From: Hyunsoonleella jejuensis
GTDB taxonomy: Bacteria > Bacteroidota > Bacteroidia > Flavobacteriales > Flavobacteriaceae
NCBI RefSeq assembly: GCF_900111025.1
Contig: NZ_FOFN01000001.1
Span: 1 to 64,000, forward strand
DNA length: 64,000 nt
Direction of reading: 5' to 3'
Position 1 is the stretch's first letter. Each line of letters begins with the position of its first letter. The notes beneath the pieces were generated by a model, which was not told where the DNA came from, did not search any database, and saw only the letters and a list, made by a program, of their open reading frames with translations. A program made the position numbers and the translations under genes. Shown here one piece after another: positions 7,444 to 17,014 of the stretch.

Positions 7444-8937
7444 ATGAGAAAACTAAAATTTCCAACCGCCCAAACCATTTTAATCTTTATTGCGATAGTA
7501 GTTACCTTATTAACTTGGTTAGTTCCAGCAGGAAAATATGATACTTTGGTATACAATACTGAAAGTGAGACGTTTTTTAAAACTAGCTTAGAAAAGCGTA
7601 TAGAATTACCTGCAACACAAGAGACTCTAGATAACCTTGCAATTAAAATCCCCGTTAAAAAATTTATAAACGGTGATATTTATAAACCTATCGCCATTCC
7701 AAACACCTACAAAAAATTGGAACCAAGACCCCAAGGCCTTGCCGAATTAGCAAAAGCGCCAATTAAAGGAATAATTGCAGCTTCCGATATTATTTTTTTA
7801 ATTCTAATTATTGGAGGCTTAATAGGTATAATGAATCTCACTGGCGCCTTTGATGCTGGAATTTCTTGGATGTCAAAAATACTTCAAGGCAGAGAGTATA
7901 TTCTAATTATTTTGGTAACTACACTTATTGCTGCTGGAGGCACAACCTTTGGACTAGCAGAAGAAACCATGGCCTTCTATCCTATTCTAATTCCTGTATT
8001 TATAGCTGCGAAATACGATGCAATGGTAGGACTTGCTTGTATATTTCTTGGTTCAGGTATTGGGTCAATGTGTTCTACTATAAATCCGTTTTCCACAATT
8101 ATTGCTTCGGATGCAGCTGGGATACATTGGACAACAGGACTCGAAAATCGATTGATAATGTTATGCATTTGTTTGGTTATTACTATCCTTTACATTCTTC
8201 GCTATGCAAAACGTGTTAAAGAAGATCCATCAAAATCCCTCATTTATGATCAAAAGGAAGCATTAGAAGCGCTTTTTGGATTAAAAACGGTGAGTACAAC
8301 CACAATATTCACAAATAGGCTGAGGCTTATTATCGTTGTTTTTTCATTATGCTTTGTGGTTATGATTATTGGTGTGTCATTTTTAGATTGGTGGTTTGTA
8401 GAAATGACAGCCACATTTCTTGTTGGCGCTATTGTAATAGGCTTTATCGCAAGAATTAAGGAAAGTGTTTTTGTGGAAGAGTTTGCAAAGGGTGCTGCTA
8501 CTTTGCTTAGTGTAGCTTTTATCGTAGGTATTGCTAGAGGTATAACAATTTTAATGGAAGATGGACTTATTAGCGATACTATTCTATATCATGCAAGTTC
8601 AATAACCGAAGGTATGAACAAAGGTGTTTTTGCAAACTTTATGCTCTTTATTTACGGCGGTTTATCTTTTTTCATGCCATCATCTTCAGGGATGGCAGTA
8701 TTAACAATGCCAATTATGTCGCCATTGGCTGATACCGTTAATATAGGCAGAGAAACTATCGTAGACACTTATCAATACGGTATGGGGTTATTTTACCTTA
8801 TAAATCCTACTAGTTTAATATTAGCGGCATTGGCAATTGTAAAAATAGGGTTTAATAAGTGGTTAAAATTTGTAATGCCACTTCTTTTAATTCTATTAGT
8901 AACATTAATGATATTCTTAACAATTTCTGTTTACTAA
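7444..8937 (+). CDS. YfcC-family transporter
   Basis: This 497-residue inner-membrane protein has about 12 hydrophobic segments. The opening FPTAQTILIFIAIVVTLLTWLVPAG (shown in part: LLTWLVPAGKYD) followed by a periplasmic loop is the hallmark of the YfcC / DcuC-related ion transporter superfamily. Conserved glycine- and serine-rich re-entrant-like segments are visible: TFGLAEETMAFYP, LGSGIGSMCSTINPFST and FMPSSSGMAVLTMP. Relatives are annotated as amino-acid or C4-dicarboxylate exchangers; the substrate here is unknown. The gene stands alone, without a metabolic neighbour to suggest the substrate. Confidence 0.85.
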   Translation: MRKLKFPTAQTILIFIAIVVTLLTWLVPAGKYDTLVYNTESETFFKTSLEKRIELPATQETLDNLAIKIPVKKFINGDIYKPIAIPNTYKKLEPRPQGLAELAKAPIKGIIAASDIIFLILIIGGLIGIMNLTGAFDAGISWMSKILQGREYILIILVTTLIAAGGTTFGLAEETMAFYPILIPVFIAAKYDAMVGLACIFLGSGIGSMCSTINPFSTIIASDAAGIHWTTGLENRLIMLCICLVITILYILRYAKRVKEDPSKSLIYDQKEALEALFGLKTVSTTTIFTNRLRLIIVVFSLCFVVMIIGVSFLDWWFVEMTATFLVGAIVIGFIARIKESVFVEEFAKGAATLLSVAFIVGIARGITILMEDGLISDTILYHASSITEGMNKGVFANFMLFIYGGLSFFMPSSSGMAVLTMPIMSPLADTVNIGRETIVDTYQYGMGLFYLINPTSLILAALAIVKIGFNKWLKFVMPLLLILLVTLMIFLTISVY

Positions 8938-9031
8938 ATTAGTTGCTACAAACACAATTAACCATAGGCAAAACTGTTGCTTTTCATTGCTTAAAGTAAA
9001 CTTTTACCAGAAACATTAGAACGCATAACAA

Positions 9032-9772
9032 ATGAGATGTTTAAATTGCAATAGCTTAGTTACAGCAAATTTTTGTCCAAATTGCGGACAAAAAACATCA
9101 ACTAAACGATTTTCGTTTAATCATATTTTTGAGAACGGAGTTTTAAGCGGCATCTTCAACGTTAATCGAAGTTTGTTATACACGTTAAAGGAGCTTTTCA
9201 CGAGACCTGGTCACAGTATAAGAGACTATATACAAGGAAAGAGAATAAAACATATTAATAGTTTTAGCCTTTTAGTGGTATTAATTGCCATCGAAATTTT
9301 AATTCAAAAATTATTCGCCAGTGATAATGAGGTCTTACCTGAAATTCTAGAAGATTCTACGGACTCTTTTAACCAAATAATGATTTCTTATCCACAGCTT
9401 ATTTATATTATTGTGATAGTTACTATGGCCGTTTCAACTTTTGTGTTATTTAGAAAAAGTAAAACCAATTTTGCAGAAAATATCTTGTTGAACGTATATG
9501 TCATGTCTGGTATGATTACTCTAAGTTTCCCTTTTACAATACTAAATTATTGGATACAAGAAGACACCTTTCGTACAATCCTTGATGTTTACTCAATTAT
9601 AGCTATTGTTTATGTTTTTTGGTTCATTTATCAATTTTTCTCTAAATACAAATACAGAAAAATAACTTTGGTTTTATTTGTTTTAGTTTCAATTGTTATT
9701 TCACAATTATTAAAATTCGCTACTTTAATCGGTATAATTGAGATTAAAAAAATTTTGGAGGCCTTTGTTTAA
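9032..9772 (+). CDS. DUF3667-family membrane protein with N-terminal zinc ribbon
   Basis: This 246-residue protein begins with a rubredoxin-like zinc ribbon, Cys3-x2-Cys6 and Cys15-x2-Cys18 (CLNC and CPNC), followed by a segment with the DUF3667 motif FTRPGHSIRDYIQGKR, then four or five membrane segments. DUF3667 proteins are common in Bacteroidota; their function is not known to me. Lengths of this order are usual for the family. The gene is upstream of five membrane-anchored proteins on the same strand (9951-12869), but with a 178-bp gap, so an operon link is uncertain. Confidence 0.85.
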   Translation: MRCLNCNSLVTANFCPNCGQKTSTKRFSFNHIFENGVLSGIFNVNRSLLYTLKELFTRPGHSIRDYIQGKRIKHINSFSLLVVLIAIEILIQKLFASDNEVLPEILEDSTDSFNQIMISYPQLIYIIVIVTMAVSTFVLFRKSKTNFAENILLNVYVMSGMITLSFPFTILNYWIQEDTFRTILDVYSIIAIVYVFWFIYQFFSKYKYRKITLVLFVLVSIVISQLLKFATLIGIIEIKKILEAFV

Positions 9773-9950
9773 TTTGGAATTTGAAACAACGAAATATCAA
9801 TAATGTATATAAAAATTGCTATTTTGTACTCAACCAATGGTAGTTGCTTTATTTAGGCTTCTGATTTTTTATTTTTTAAAATCCTCGCACATAAACCCGC
9901 AACTATGCTTAAACGAGACCTTAAGCTTCGTTATAACCAACCGCCAACCA

Positions 9951-10715
9951 ATGATGAAATTTTTTCGAAAAATTAGACAAAACTTACTTTCAGAAGGAAA
10001 AACTGCAAAGTATTTTAAATATGCTATTGGTGAGATAATACTTGTTATGATTGGTATATTATTGGCTTTACAAGTTAATAATTGGAATAATGAAAGACTG
10101 GCAGAAAAACAAATGCGTTCATTTCTACATGGAATAATAAATGATTTGAAATCAGATACGTTGCAATTTGAAAATAGAATTCAAATCTTCAACAATCTTA
10201 AGGAACATAAAAAGACATTACTTCAATTATCAAATTTTGAGGAAATCGATTCCGATAGCCTTTTTATGATGATACGCCCAAGGATTGCGAATTACGAAAT
10301 AAATATGACAACTTTTGACAAAATTAAAAGTTTAGATATTACACAAATTTCAGAAAATGACAGTCTCTCTACAACCGTCTATAATTATTACACCGTTTGG
10401 ACTAATTCTTTAATAAATCTTATGAATTGGGATAATGAAGAATCTAAGGAAGAAGCCTATTACTTTTATTTTAATCATAATCAATTTGAGATTAGCCTGG
10501 AGGGATACAATTTTGAAGATTCTAATGAAATTATAAATTTTCAAGAAGAATCAATTAGAAAGGCAAATCTGGTCAAATTATTATCTGAACCAACTGGACG
10601 AAATCACTTAAAACGAGATTATACCAGGAAACAGATTATTTTAAATAGACTTGAAAGATTTAAAGATAGAGCAACTAGCCTGATTGCTGACATAGAAAAA
10701 GAATTGAATAAATAA
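9951..10715 (+). CDS. DUF6090-family membrane-anchored protein (paralog 2)
   Basis: This 254-residue protein starts with MMKFFRKIRQNLLSEGK, followed by the DUF6090 membrane segment (GEIILVMIGILLALQVNNWN) and a long, charged, largely helical domain predicted outside the membrane. The frame is open back to 9816, but the extension runs through the noncoding gap and lacks any family similarity; alignment with the other paralogs supports the start at 9951. Paralog 3 begins 30 bp after its stop, so the two form an operon. Function unknown. Confidence 0.85.
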   Translation: MMKFFRKIRQNLLSEGKTAKYFKYAIGEIILVMIGILLALQVNNWNNERLAEKQMRSFLHGIINDLKSDTLQFENRIQIFNNLKEHKKTLLQLSNFEEIDSDSLFMMIRPRIANYEINMTTFDKIKSLDITQISENDSLSTTVYNYYTVWTNSLINLMNWDNEESKEEAYYFYFNHNQFEISLEGYNFEDSNEIINFQEESIRKANLVKLLSEPTGRNHLKRDYTRKQIILNRLERFKDRATSLIADIEKELNK

Positions 10716-10745
10716 ATATTCTAACTTTAGAGAAATTCTCGATTA

Positions 10746-11492
10746 ATGATAAAATTCTTTAGAAAAATTAGACAGAACTTACTTACCGAGGGAAAAACTG
10801 GAAAGTATTTAAAATATGCTATTGGTGAGATAATACTTGTTATGATTGGTATTCTACTGGCGCTGCAAGTGAATAATTGGAACGAACAAAGAAAAATAGT
10901 CCAAAAGGAAATTCAGGTACTGCAAGCATTGAAAGAAGATATTAAATCTAACATAAACAATTTAAATAAAGGAATTGGCGAACTTAATCGAATGAAATCC
11001 AATAATATAGAAGTCATTAAGTTTTTTGAACAAAAAACACCTTACAACGAAAGCATGAACCAATATTTTTTTAATTTTTTATCGTTCTGGGATCCTGATT
11101 TTTCTTATGCTTCCTTTGAAAATTTAAAAGATCAAGGTGTTGATTTAATTTCGAATGTTGATTTAAGAAAATCTATTATTAATCTATTCGACGTTGATAT
11201 GGATATTTTAGACATAGCAGATATGGCAAGAATGCATATTTTATTTGAAAATATGGTTATTCCGATACAGAGAAAATACTTTTATAGAGACCATACATCA
11301 ATGGAGCCATGGTCTACTACGCCTTTTTTGCCGCTTAACTACAATGATATGATACATGATATGGAGTTTTATTCTGTATGTACAGAAATAGCTTACAGGC
11401 AAACAAGGTCAATTCAGCTATACAAGGCATTTAATTTAAATGCTGAAAGTCTGGTAAAGGAAATTAATTCTGAAATTAAAAATCTTGAATAA
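10746..11492 (+). CDS. DUF6090-family membrane-anchored protein (paralog 3)
   Basis: This 248-residue protein has the same architecture as the paralogs at 1064 and 9951: basic MIKFFRKIRQNLLTEGK, one membrane segment at about residues 27-43 (IGILLALQVNNWNE), then a helical, coiled-coil-prone region (about residues 50-90). The N-terminal 45 residues are nearly identical to paralog 2, while the rest diverges strongly, which suggests a conserved anchor with variable outer domains. It lies 30 bp downstream of paralog 2. Confidence 0.85.
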   Translation: MIKFFRKIRQNLLTEGKTGKYLKYAIGEIILVMIGILLALQVNNWNEQRKIVQKEIQVLQALKEDIKSNINNLNKGIGELNRMKSNNIEVIKFFEQKTPYNESMNQYFFNFLSFWDPDFSYASFENLKDQGVDLISNVDLRKSIINLFDVDMDILDIADMARMHILFENMVIPIQRKYFYRDHTSMEPWSTTPFLPLNYNDMIHDMEFYSVCTEIAYRQTRSIQLYKAFNLNAESLVKEINSEIKNLE

Positions 11493-11547
11493 CAAACGAC
11501 TAACACCGTAGAAACCAAATCTACTGTGGTTCACAAATTAGGATAAA

Positions 11548-12201
11548 ATGAATTTTTTAATTTTTGTAATAGTACTACTCATAATTTTGATTACGTTCTT
11601 CTCTTTTAATAAGAGGTTTAAAGGAATAAGAAAAAAGTATACTAATGGCATTGATTTCTATTTCACGCTAATTGCTACAATTATTGGTGTATTGTTAGCC
11701 TTCTATTTTTCTGATTTGGCAGAAAGAAAAAAAGACAAACAATACGTTATAGATATGCTTGAAATTTCTAAAAGCAATGTTGACCAAAATATTCTAGAAA
11801 ATAAAAACCTTATTAACCTATACAAACGCGTAGAATTAGATTCTTTAAACGTTGCGATTAATGCTTTAAACTACCCCGTATTTACAGAGCAAATAATCTT
11901 CGCAGACCCAAAAATTAATCAATATATTTCTAGGACAACTTACAAATCCCTTTTGTCTAGATTTGAATCTTCAAAAAAAATGAGAAATTTGTTTCATACC
12001 TATTCTTTCAATCAAAGTAGCATAGTAGCTGAACAATACAACTTAACGCTAACCAAAATTTCTACTGACTTGAACTTAGAAATCCAGTTGCAAAAGGAAA
12101 TATTGGATGAAATTGAGGTTGTTAAAAAGAGAGATTCATTGCATATAGTTTTTAGAAATAGAATAGAAGAAATTAATACAAACCCTATAATTAATAAGTA
12201 A
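11548..12201 (+). CDS. membrane-anchored helical protein, DUF6090-like layout
   Basis: This 217-residue protein of unknown function has two hydrophobic segments: residues 2-20 and about 38-56. The second reads TLIATIIGVLLAFYFSDLAER, which resembles the DUF6090 segment IGILLALQVNNWNE in spacing and character. A helical domain follows. The centre (NYPVFTEQIIFAD) resembles LPYPDLFEQIILSE in the next gene, so the two are probably paralogs. It lies 55 bp after DUF6090 paralog 3. Confidence 0.7.
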   Translation: MNFLIFVIVLLIILITFFSFNKRFKGIRKKYTNGIDFYFTLIATIIGVLLAFYFSDLAERKKDKQYVIDMLEISKSNVDQNILENKNLINLYKRVELDSLNVAINALNYPVFTEQIIFADPKINQYISRTTYKSLLSRFESSKKMRNLFHTYSFNQSSIVAEQYNLTLTKISTDLNLEIQLQKEILDEIEVVKKRDSLHIVFRNRIEEINTNPIINK

Positions 12202-12272
12202 CCTATTAAACCAACTCTAATTTCTACATAACATCGAAACAGAGGTCATTATGAACAAATAAAATGTAAGCC

Positions 12273-12869
12273 ATGATTATTAAAATTCTCTTATTACTTC
12301 TAATTGTATTTGCTGTTTTTTTTCTTTTCAAGCTACTAAAAAGAAAAAATGGCGCTGAGCTTTTTAATTTTTTAACTACAACTTTAGCAACGTTATTAGG
12401 TGTTTTAATAGCCGTAAGCTTAACAAATTACCAAGAAAAACTTAAAGAGACCGAGGATACTGTTAAACTAATGAAATCCGCGAAACGAACCTTAGACCTA
12501 AATTATGAATATGCAAAAGGGACAATACAATATCTTGAATCTCAATACAAGGACTCTTTAAATTCTGAGGTGAAAATAAATAGAGAATTAATTAATAATT
12601 CACTTCCCTATCCAGATTTATTCGAACAAATTATTTTAAGCGAAAATTCTTCTAAGAACATCTCTGAGGCTTCTTTATTTAATATGTACAATGTACTTGT
12701 TAATCTGCGGAGGCTATCAGGAAAAAATATTGAAAGGAGAACGTATTTAAGAGAGCTAGAGCGATTAAAAACAATAATGCAACTTGAAATTGATTATCAA
12801 TCTGGAAATTTATCGTATTCAGCATTAGAAAAGAAAATACAAACCATCGTAAAAAAGGATTTGCAATAA
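12273..12869 (+). CDS. membrane-anchored helical protein, paralog of 11548-12201
   Basis: This 198-residue protein has hydrophobic residues 2-20, a short basic loop (KLLKRKN) and a second segment TTLATLLGVLIAVSLTNYQEK. Downstream it is helical and charged. It shares the two-segment layout and the FEQIIL motif with the preceding gene. No characterised family is recognised. The start ATG at 12273 is the first in frame. Confidence 0.7.
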   Translation: MIIKILLLLLIVFAVFFLFKLLKRKNGAELFNFLTTTLATLLGVLIAVSLTNYQEKLKETEDTVKLMKSAKRTLDLNYEYAKGTIQYLESQYKDSLNSEVKINRELINNSLPYPDLFEQIILSENSSKNISEASLFNMYNVLVNLRRLSGKNIERRTYLRELERLKTIMQLEIDYQSGNLSYSALEKKIQTIVKKDLQ

Positions 12870-13015
12870 AAATTATTGCTGTTTCCTTTACGTTTTATAT
12901 CACAGCAAATTACATACGTTAATAGTTGGCTGAGTCCTTAGAATTATTTTGGGCAATGCAATACTATAGCTAACCGCATTAGAAAGCAATTTCCTAGAGG
13001 TAAAATTAGTTTTAG

Positions 13016-13023
13016 TACATTTG
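13016..13023 (+). promoter_or_regulatory. candidate -7 promoter element of ppgK
   Basis: TACATTTG matches the Bacteroidota consensus TAnnTTTG and lies 18 bp before the ppgK ATG. No good -33 element is visible. Confidence 0.45.
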
Positions 13024-13041
13024 AAAATACTCATAAAAACC

Positions 13042-13776
13042 ATGAAAGTTTTAGGAATAGATATTGGAGGCTCTGGCATGAAAGGCGGAATTGTTGATTT
13101 AGAATCTGGAGAAATGATCACCGAACGTTATAGGATACCAACCCCTGCATCACGAAAACCAAAAGAAATGGCAGAGGTGTTCAGGGATATTGTAAATCAC
13201 TTTGAGTATAAAGGCCCTATTGGATGTGGTTTCCCAACTATTATAAAACACGGTGTATGCAAGTCGGTCAGCAACCTTAACAAAGGATGGTTAAATTTAG
13301 ATACACAAAAATTATTTTCAGATGCTTGTGGGCAACCTGTCACTGTTATTAATGACGCCGATGCCGCAGGATATGCGGTAATGAAATATGGTATAGGCAA
13401 AAATGAAGACGGCTTGGTGTTAATGATAACCATAGGCACAGGAATAGGAAGTGGCGCTTTTTTTGACGGTGTACTTATTCCTAATTTCGAACTAGGCCAA
13501 ATACCTTACAAAAAGTATAAAAAAATTGAGCATTATGCTGCAGATTCGGTAAGAAAGAATAAGAATCTTAGTTTCAAGGAATTTGGAAAACGCGTCAATA
13601 AATTTTTAGAATTTGTAGATATTTTAGTTTGCCCAGACCTTATTATTTTAGGGGGAGGTGTATCAAAATATTTTGATAAATTCGAAAAGGAAATAAAAAT
13701 TGAAACCCCCGTAAAACCAGCTATTCTAGGCAATCATGCAGGAATTATTGGTGCAGCTGCCGCTGTATCATTTTAA
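13042..13776 (+). CDS. ppgK: polyphosphate glucokinase (ROK family)
   Basis: This 244-residue cytoplasmic enzyme phosphorylates glucose using polyphosphate, and in some members ATP. Landmarks are the phosphate-binding DIGGSG at residues 7-12, GCGFPT, the catalytic NDADAAG region and the ITIGTGIGSG loop. The size and the lack of the classical ROK zinc motif fit the short PpgK subgroup. The ATG at 13042 is chosen over an upstream TTG at 13021, because the motif then starts in the normal place and a -7 element ends at 13023. It converges on argH, 52 bp apart. It probably marks the right edge of the accessory block. Confidence 0.85.
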   Translation: MKVLGIDIGGSGMKGGIVDLESGEMITERYRIPTPASRKPKEMAEVFRDIVNHFEYKGPIGCGFPTIIKHGVCKSVSNLNKGWLNLDTQKLFSDACGQPVTVINDADAAGYAVMKYGIGKNEDGLVLMITIGTGIGSGAFFDGVLIPNFELGQIPYKKYKKIEHYAADSVRKNKNLSFKEFGKRVNKFLEFVDILVCPDLIILGGGVSKYFDKFEKEIKIETPVKPAILGNHAGIIGAAAAVSF

Positions 13777-13828
13777 AACAGTTTGTGTTTTCTTAGTTGT
13801 CGTTTGCATTGAAGCTATCCTAAAGGCC

Positions 13829-15103
13829 CTAATTAGGATATTTATCCCGAATCTTATCTAAGCTCAAATTGTGTATACTTCCCTCATGTGTATGCTGCTT
13901 AGACGTGTCAGGAACGTAGGTGCCATCTTGCACTTGGCCACCAATTTTTTGATACGCTTCCCTAAATGACAAACCTTCAACAACGAGCGTGTTTATATTA
14001 TCTACCGTAAATAGATATTTGTACTTATCATCCTGAATATTTATATCCTTTACGATGACCTGCTGTATTGAGTAATTAAATATATCTAAAATGTCCTTTA
14101 ACTCTTCAAAAGCGGCAATCATATTTTCTTTTAACAACTGAAAATCCCTGTGATATCCACTCGGTAAATTATTGGTAATTAATACCATTTCAGTTTGAAG
14201 TGCTTGTATTTTATTGCACTTGCCACGAATTAATTCAAAAACATCTGGATTCTTTTTATGTGGCATAATGCTACTACCTGTGGTTAATTCATCAGGAAAG
14301 GAAATAAAGCCAAAATTCTGACTCATGTACAAACATACATCCATGGCAAATCTAGAAAGCGTATTCGCTAAACTACCTAAGGCTGCTGCAATGGTACGTT
14401 CGTTTTTACCACGGCCCATTTGAGCCGCAACCACGTTGTACTTTAAAGTTGAAAACTTCATTTCTTTGGTGGTTAACTCCCTATCGATTGGGAACGAACT
14501 GCCATAACCAGCTGCAGAACCTAAAGGGTTCTGATCTACTGTTTTTAAAGCCGCATTTAGTAAATACACATCATCAATCATCAATTCGGCATAAGCTGAA
14601 AACCACAATCCGAATGATGATGGCATCGCTACTTGTAAATGCGTATACCCTGGTAAAACTTTGTCCTTATAGGTATCTGCTAAATCTAAAAGTGTATCAA
14701 AAAGTGTTTTTGTTTTTGTTTGAATCAACTTTAAATTTTCTTTATAGTACAAATGGCATGCCACTAAAACCTGATCGTTTCTAGAGCGTGCCGTGTGGAT
14801 TTTTTTACCAACTTCACCCAGAGATTTTGTAAGCTCAAACTCTATTTTAGAATGTACATCCTCAAATTGCGCATCAATTTCAAAGGTGCCTTCTTCAATC
14901 TGGGATTCTAGTACATCTAAACCCTCAAGTAATTGTTGTAATTCTTCGGAAGTTAAAATACCGATACTTTGCAACATTTTTGCATGCGCTTTCGATGCTA
15001 TTACATCGTATTTTGCAATATGGATATCAATCTCTCGGTCGTTCCCAACGGTAAATTGTTCTATTTTCTTGTCTATTGATATGCCTTTATCCCAGAGTTT
15101 CAT
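13829..15103 (-). CDS. argH: argininosuccinate lyase
   Basis: The last step of arginine synthesis: argininosuccinate to arginine and fumarate. The 424-residue protein is of the fumarase/aspartase superfamily. It has TARSRNDQ at 104-111, the catalytic His in GYTHLQ (about 155) and the signature GSSIMPHKKNPD at 276-287, which holds the catalytic serine loop. It is a little shorter than the roughly 460 residues of many ArgH proteins, mainly at the C-terminus. It is the last gene of the arginine/proline operon, 36 bp after argE. Confidence 0.95.
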   Translation of the reverse strand: MKLWDKGISIDKKIEQFTVGNDREIDIHIAKYDVIASKAHAKMLQSIGILTSEELQQLLEGLDVLESQIEEGTFEIDAQFEDVHSKIEFELTKSLGEVGKKIHTARSRNDQVLVACHLYYKENLKLIQTKTKTLFDTLLDLADTYKDKVLPGYTHLQVAMPSSFGLWFSAYAELMIDDVYLLNAALKTVDQNPLGSAAGYGSSFPIDRELTTKEMKFSTLKYNVVAAQMGRGKNERTIAAALGSLANTLSRFAMDVCLYMSQNFGFISFPDELTTGSSIMPHKKNPDVFELIRGKCNKIQALQTEMVLITNNLPSGYHRDFQLLKENMIAAFEELKDILDIFNYSIQQVIVKDINIQDDKYKYLFTVDNINTLVVEGLSFREAYQKIGGQVQDGTYVPDTSKQHTHEGSIHNLSLDKIRDKYPN

Positions 15104-15139
15104 TTTGTAAAACGTTTATTTGTTGATACGTTGATTTGT

Positions 15140-16204
15140 TTAGACGATAACTCCATTTAACAATTCAACATAAATTTTAATGCCTTCTTCTATCTCATTC
15201 AAATATATAAATTCATCTGCTGAATGTGAACGTGTACTATCGCCAGGACCTAATTTTAAACTAGGACAAGACAATACGGCCTGATCTGATAAGGTTGGTG
15301 AACCATAGGTAGTTCTTCCCATTGCAATTCCTGCCTTAACTAAATCATGATCCAACGGAATACAGGATGAGTTTAATCGTAAGCTTCTTGGTATAATGCT
15401 TGTTACTGGTGCTTCTTTCTGCAAAATATCGGCTACTTCTCTATTACTGTATGCATCATTTACTCTTACGTCTATCACCAAACTTAAATCTGCGGGTACT
15501 GCGTTGTGCTGTTTTCCTGCACTAATTTGACTCACAGTTAATTTCACATCTCCTAGAGTTTCAGAACCTCTTTCAAACTTAAAATCCCTGAACCATTGTA
15601 AGACATCAATAGATTTATAAATTACATTATCATTGTTGGGATGTGCGGCATGACTAGGTGTTCCCGTAACCACTGCATCAAACACTACCAATCCTTTCTC
15701 AGCAACTGCCAAGTTCATTTGAGTGGGTTCTCCAACGATAGCCACATCAATCTTTGGAATTACCGACAGCATACTGTTCAATCCGTTAGGACCACTACTC
15801 TCCTCTTCCGCAGAAGCAACAATAACTAAATTATATTTTAAATCGTGATGATTGTAAAAATAAACAAACGTAGCCATTAATGATACCAAACAACCGCCTG
15901 CATCATTACTGCCTAAACCGTATAATTTACCATCCTCCACTATGGCACGAAACGGATTTTTAGTATATGCAGAGTTTGGTTTAACCGTATCATGATGTGA
16001 ATTTAAAAGTAACGTTGGCTTGCTATCATCAAAATGTTTATTTACGGCCCAAACGTTGTTTTTTGTACGTTTAAAATCAATATCATAACGTTGAAACCAT
16101 TTTTCAATATGAGCTGCAGTAACATCTTCTTCTGAGGAAAATGATTGAGTTTCAATCAAAGTCTTTAAAAGTGAAATGGCATCTTTGGTCAGTTTCTCTA
16201 TCAT
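15140..16204 (-). CDS. argE: acyl-ornithine deacylase, M20 family (ArgE-like)
   Basis: This 354-residue M20-type metallopeptidase-fold enzyme is predicted to remove the acetyl or succinyl group from acyl-citrulline or acyl-ornithine. Metal-site motifs are visible: HHDTVKP at 70-76, GSNDAGG near 97-103 and the AEEESSG acidic motif near 131. In a pathway with an acyl-ornithine carbamoyltransferase (argF', upstream), the natural substrate is the acylated citrulline. The start overlaps the end of argB by 4 nt, indicating coupled translation. The acyl group is not decided by this gene alone. Confidence 0.88.
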   Translation of the reverse strand: MIEKLTKDAISLLKTLIETQSFSSEEDVTAAHIEKWFQRYDIDFKRTKNNVWAVNKHFDDSKPTLLLNSHHDTVKPNSAYTKNPFRAIVEDGKLYGLGSNDAGGCLVSLMATFVYFYNHHDLKYNLVIVASAEEESSGPNGLNSMLSVIPKIDVAIVGEPTQMNLAVAEKGLVVFDAVVTGTPSHAAHPNNDNVIYKSIDVLQWFRDFKFERGSETLGDVKLTVSQISAGKQHNAVPADLSLVIDVRVNDAYSNREVADILQKEAPVTSIIPRSLRLNSSCIPLDHDLVKAGIAMGRTTYGSPTLSDQAVLSCPSLKLGPGDSTRSHSADEFIYLNEIEEGIKIYVELLNGVIV

Positions 16205-16980
16205 AAGTACAAAGTAGTAAACTTTTGATTTTTATCACTAATTATCGTTGGGTTTCCAACAAAAACTCTTGAAACACCAGATTCAATAGCGTGAAAACTA
16301 TTATCTAGTTTAGGGAGCATGCCATCATGAAAAGCACCTCCATGCTTTAACATTTCGTAGGTGCCATAATCCATATATTCTATAACCGAATTATCGTCTT
16401 CTACAGATTTTAGAACACCGTTTTTTTCAAAACAGTAATACAACTCAACACTATATAATTTTGAGAGCGCTATAGCCAATTCTGAGGCAATGGTATCTGC
16501 ATTTGTATTAAATAATTGCCCTTTTTTATCATGTGTAATGGCGCAAAACACAGGTGTAAAACCTGCTTTAATCAATTTGTTTATAGATTGATGATTCACT
16601 TTTTTAACATCACCTACAAAGCCATAATCGATTTCTTTTACTGGGCGCTTTTCAGAATATATACTATTAATATCTGCACCTGTTAACCCAATAGCATCAA
16701 TATTCAATCCTTGAAGTTGTGCCACAATATTTTTATTTACCAATCCACCATATACCATTGTTATCACCTCTAAGGTATCAGCATCAGTAATACGCCTTCC
16801 ATTAATCATTTTAGAAGGGACACCTAATTTAGAAGCTATGTAGGTAGCACGTTTTCCACCTCCATGTACTAAAATCTTATTCCCCTTAAGCTTAGAGAAA
16901 CGTTCTAAAAATAATTTTAGTGCTTCTGCATCTTCGATAACATTACCGCCAATTTTAACGATGGATAATTGTGCTTTCAT
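16201..16980 (-). CDS. argB: acylglutamate kinase
   Basis: This 259-residue amino-acid-kinase-fold enzyme phosphorylates N-acyl-glutamate. Visible are KIGGN at 9-13, the HGGGK loop at 39-43, and the NADTIASELA segment that lines the nucleotide site. There is no N-terminal helix of the arginine-feedback-sensitive hexameric type, so feedback inhibition by arginine through that route is not expected. It sits 34 bp after argF' and overlaps argE by 4 nt. Whether it acts on acetyl- or succinyl-glutamate is unknown. Confidence 0.93.
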   Translation of the reverse strand: MKAQLSIVKIGGNVIEDAEALKLFLERFSKLKGNKILVHGGGKRATYIASKLGVPSKMINGRRITDADTLEVITMVYGGLVNKNIVAQLQGLNIDAIGLTGADINSIYSEKRPVKEIDYGFVGDVKKVNHQSINKLIKAGFTPVFCAITHDKKGQLFNTNADTIASELAIALSKLYSVELYYCFEKNGVLKSVEDDNSVIEYMDYGTYEMLKHGGAFHDGMLPKLDNSFHAIESGVSRVFVGNPTIISDKNQKFTTLYL

Positions 16981-17014
16981 ATTTTGTTTTTAAGACTTTT
17001 GTACTACTATTACT

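Noticed and set aside
9816-9950. N-terminal extension of the second DUF6090 protein
   Set aside because: The extension has no counterpart in the other paralogs and passes through the intergenic gap; the family signature starts at 9951.
13816-13840. TATCCTAA/TTAGGATA stem between ppgK and argH as a terminator
   Set aside because: It overlaps the argH stop and has no T-run on either strand. Its arms resemble the repeat at 30616 only by chance as far as I can tell.
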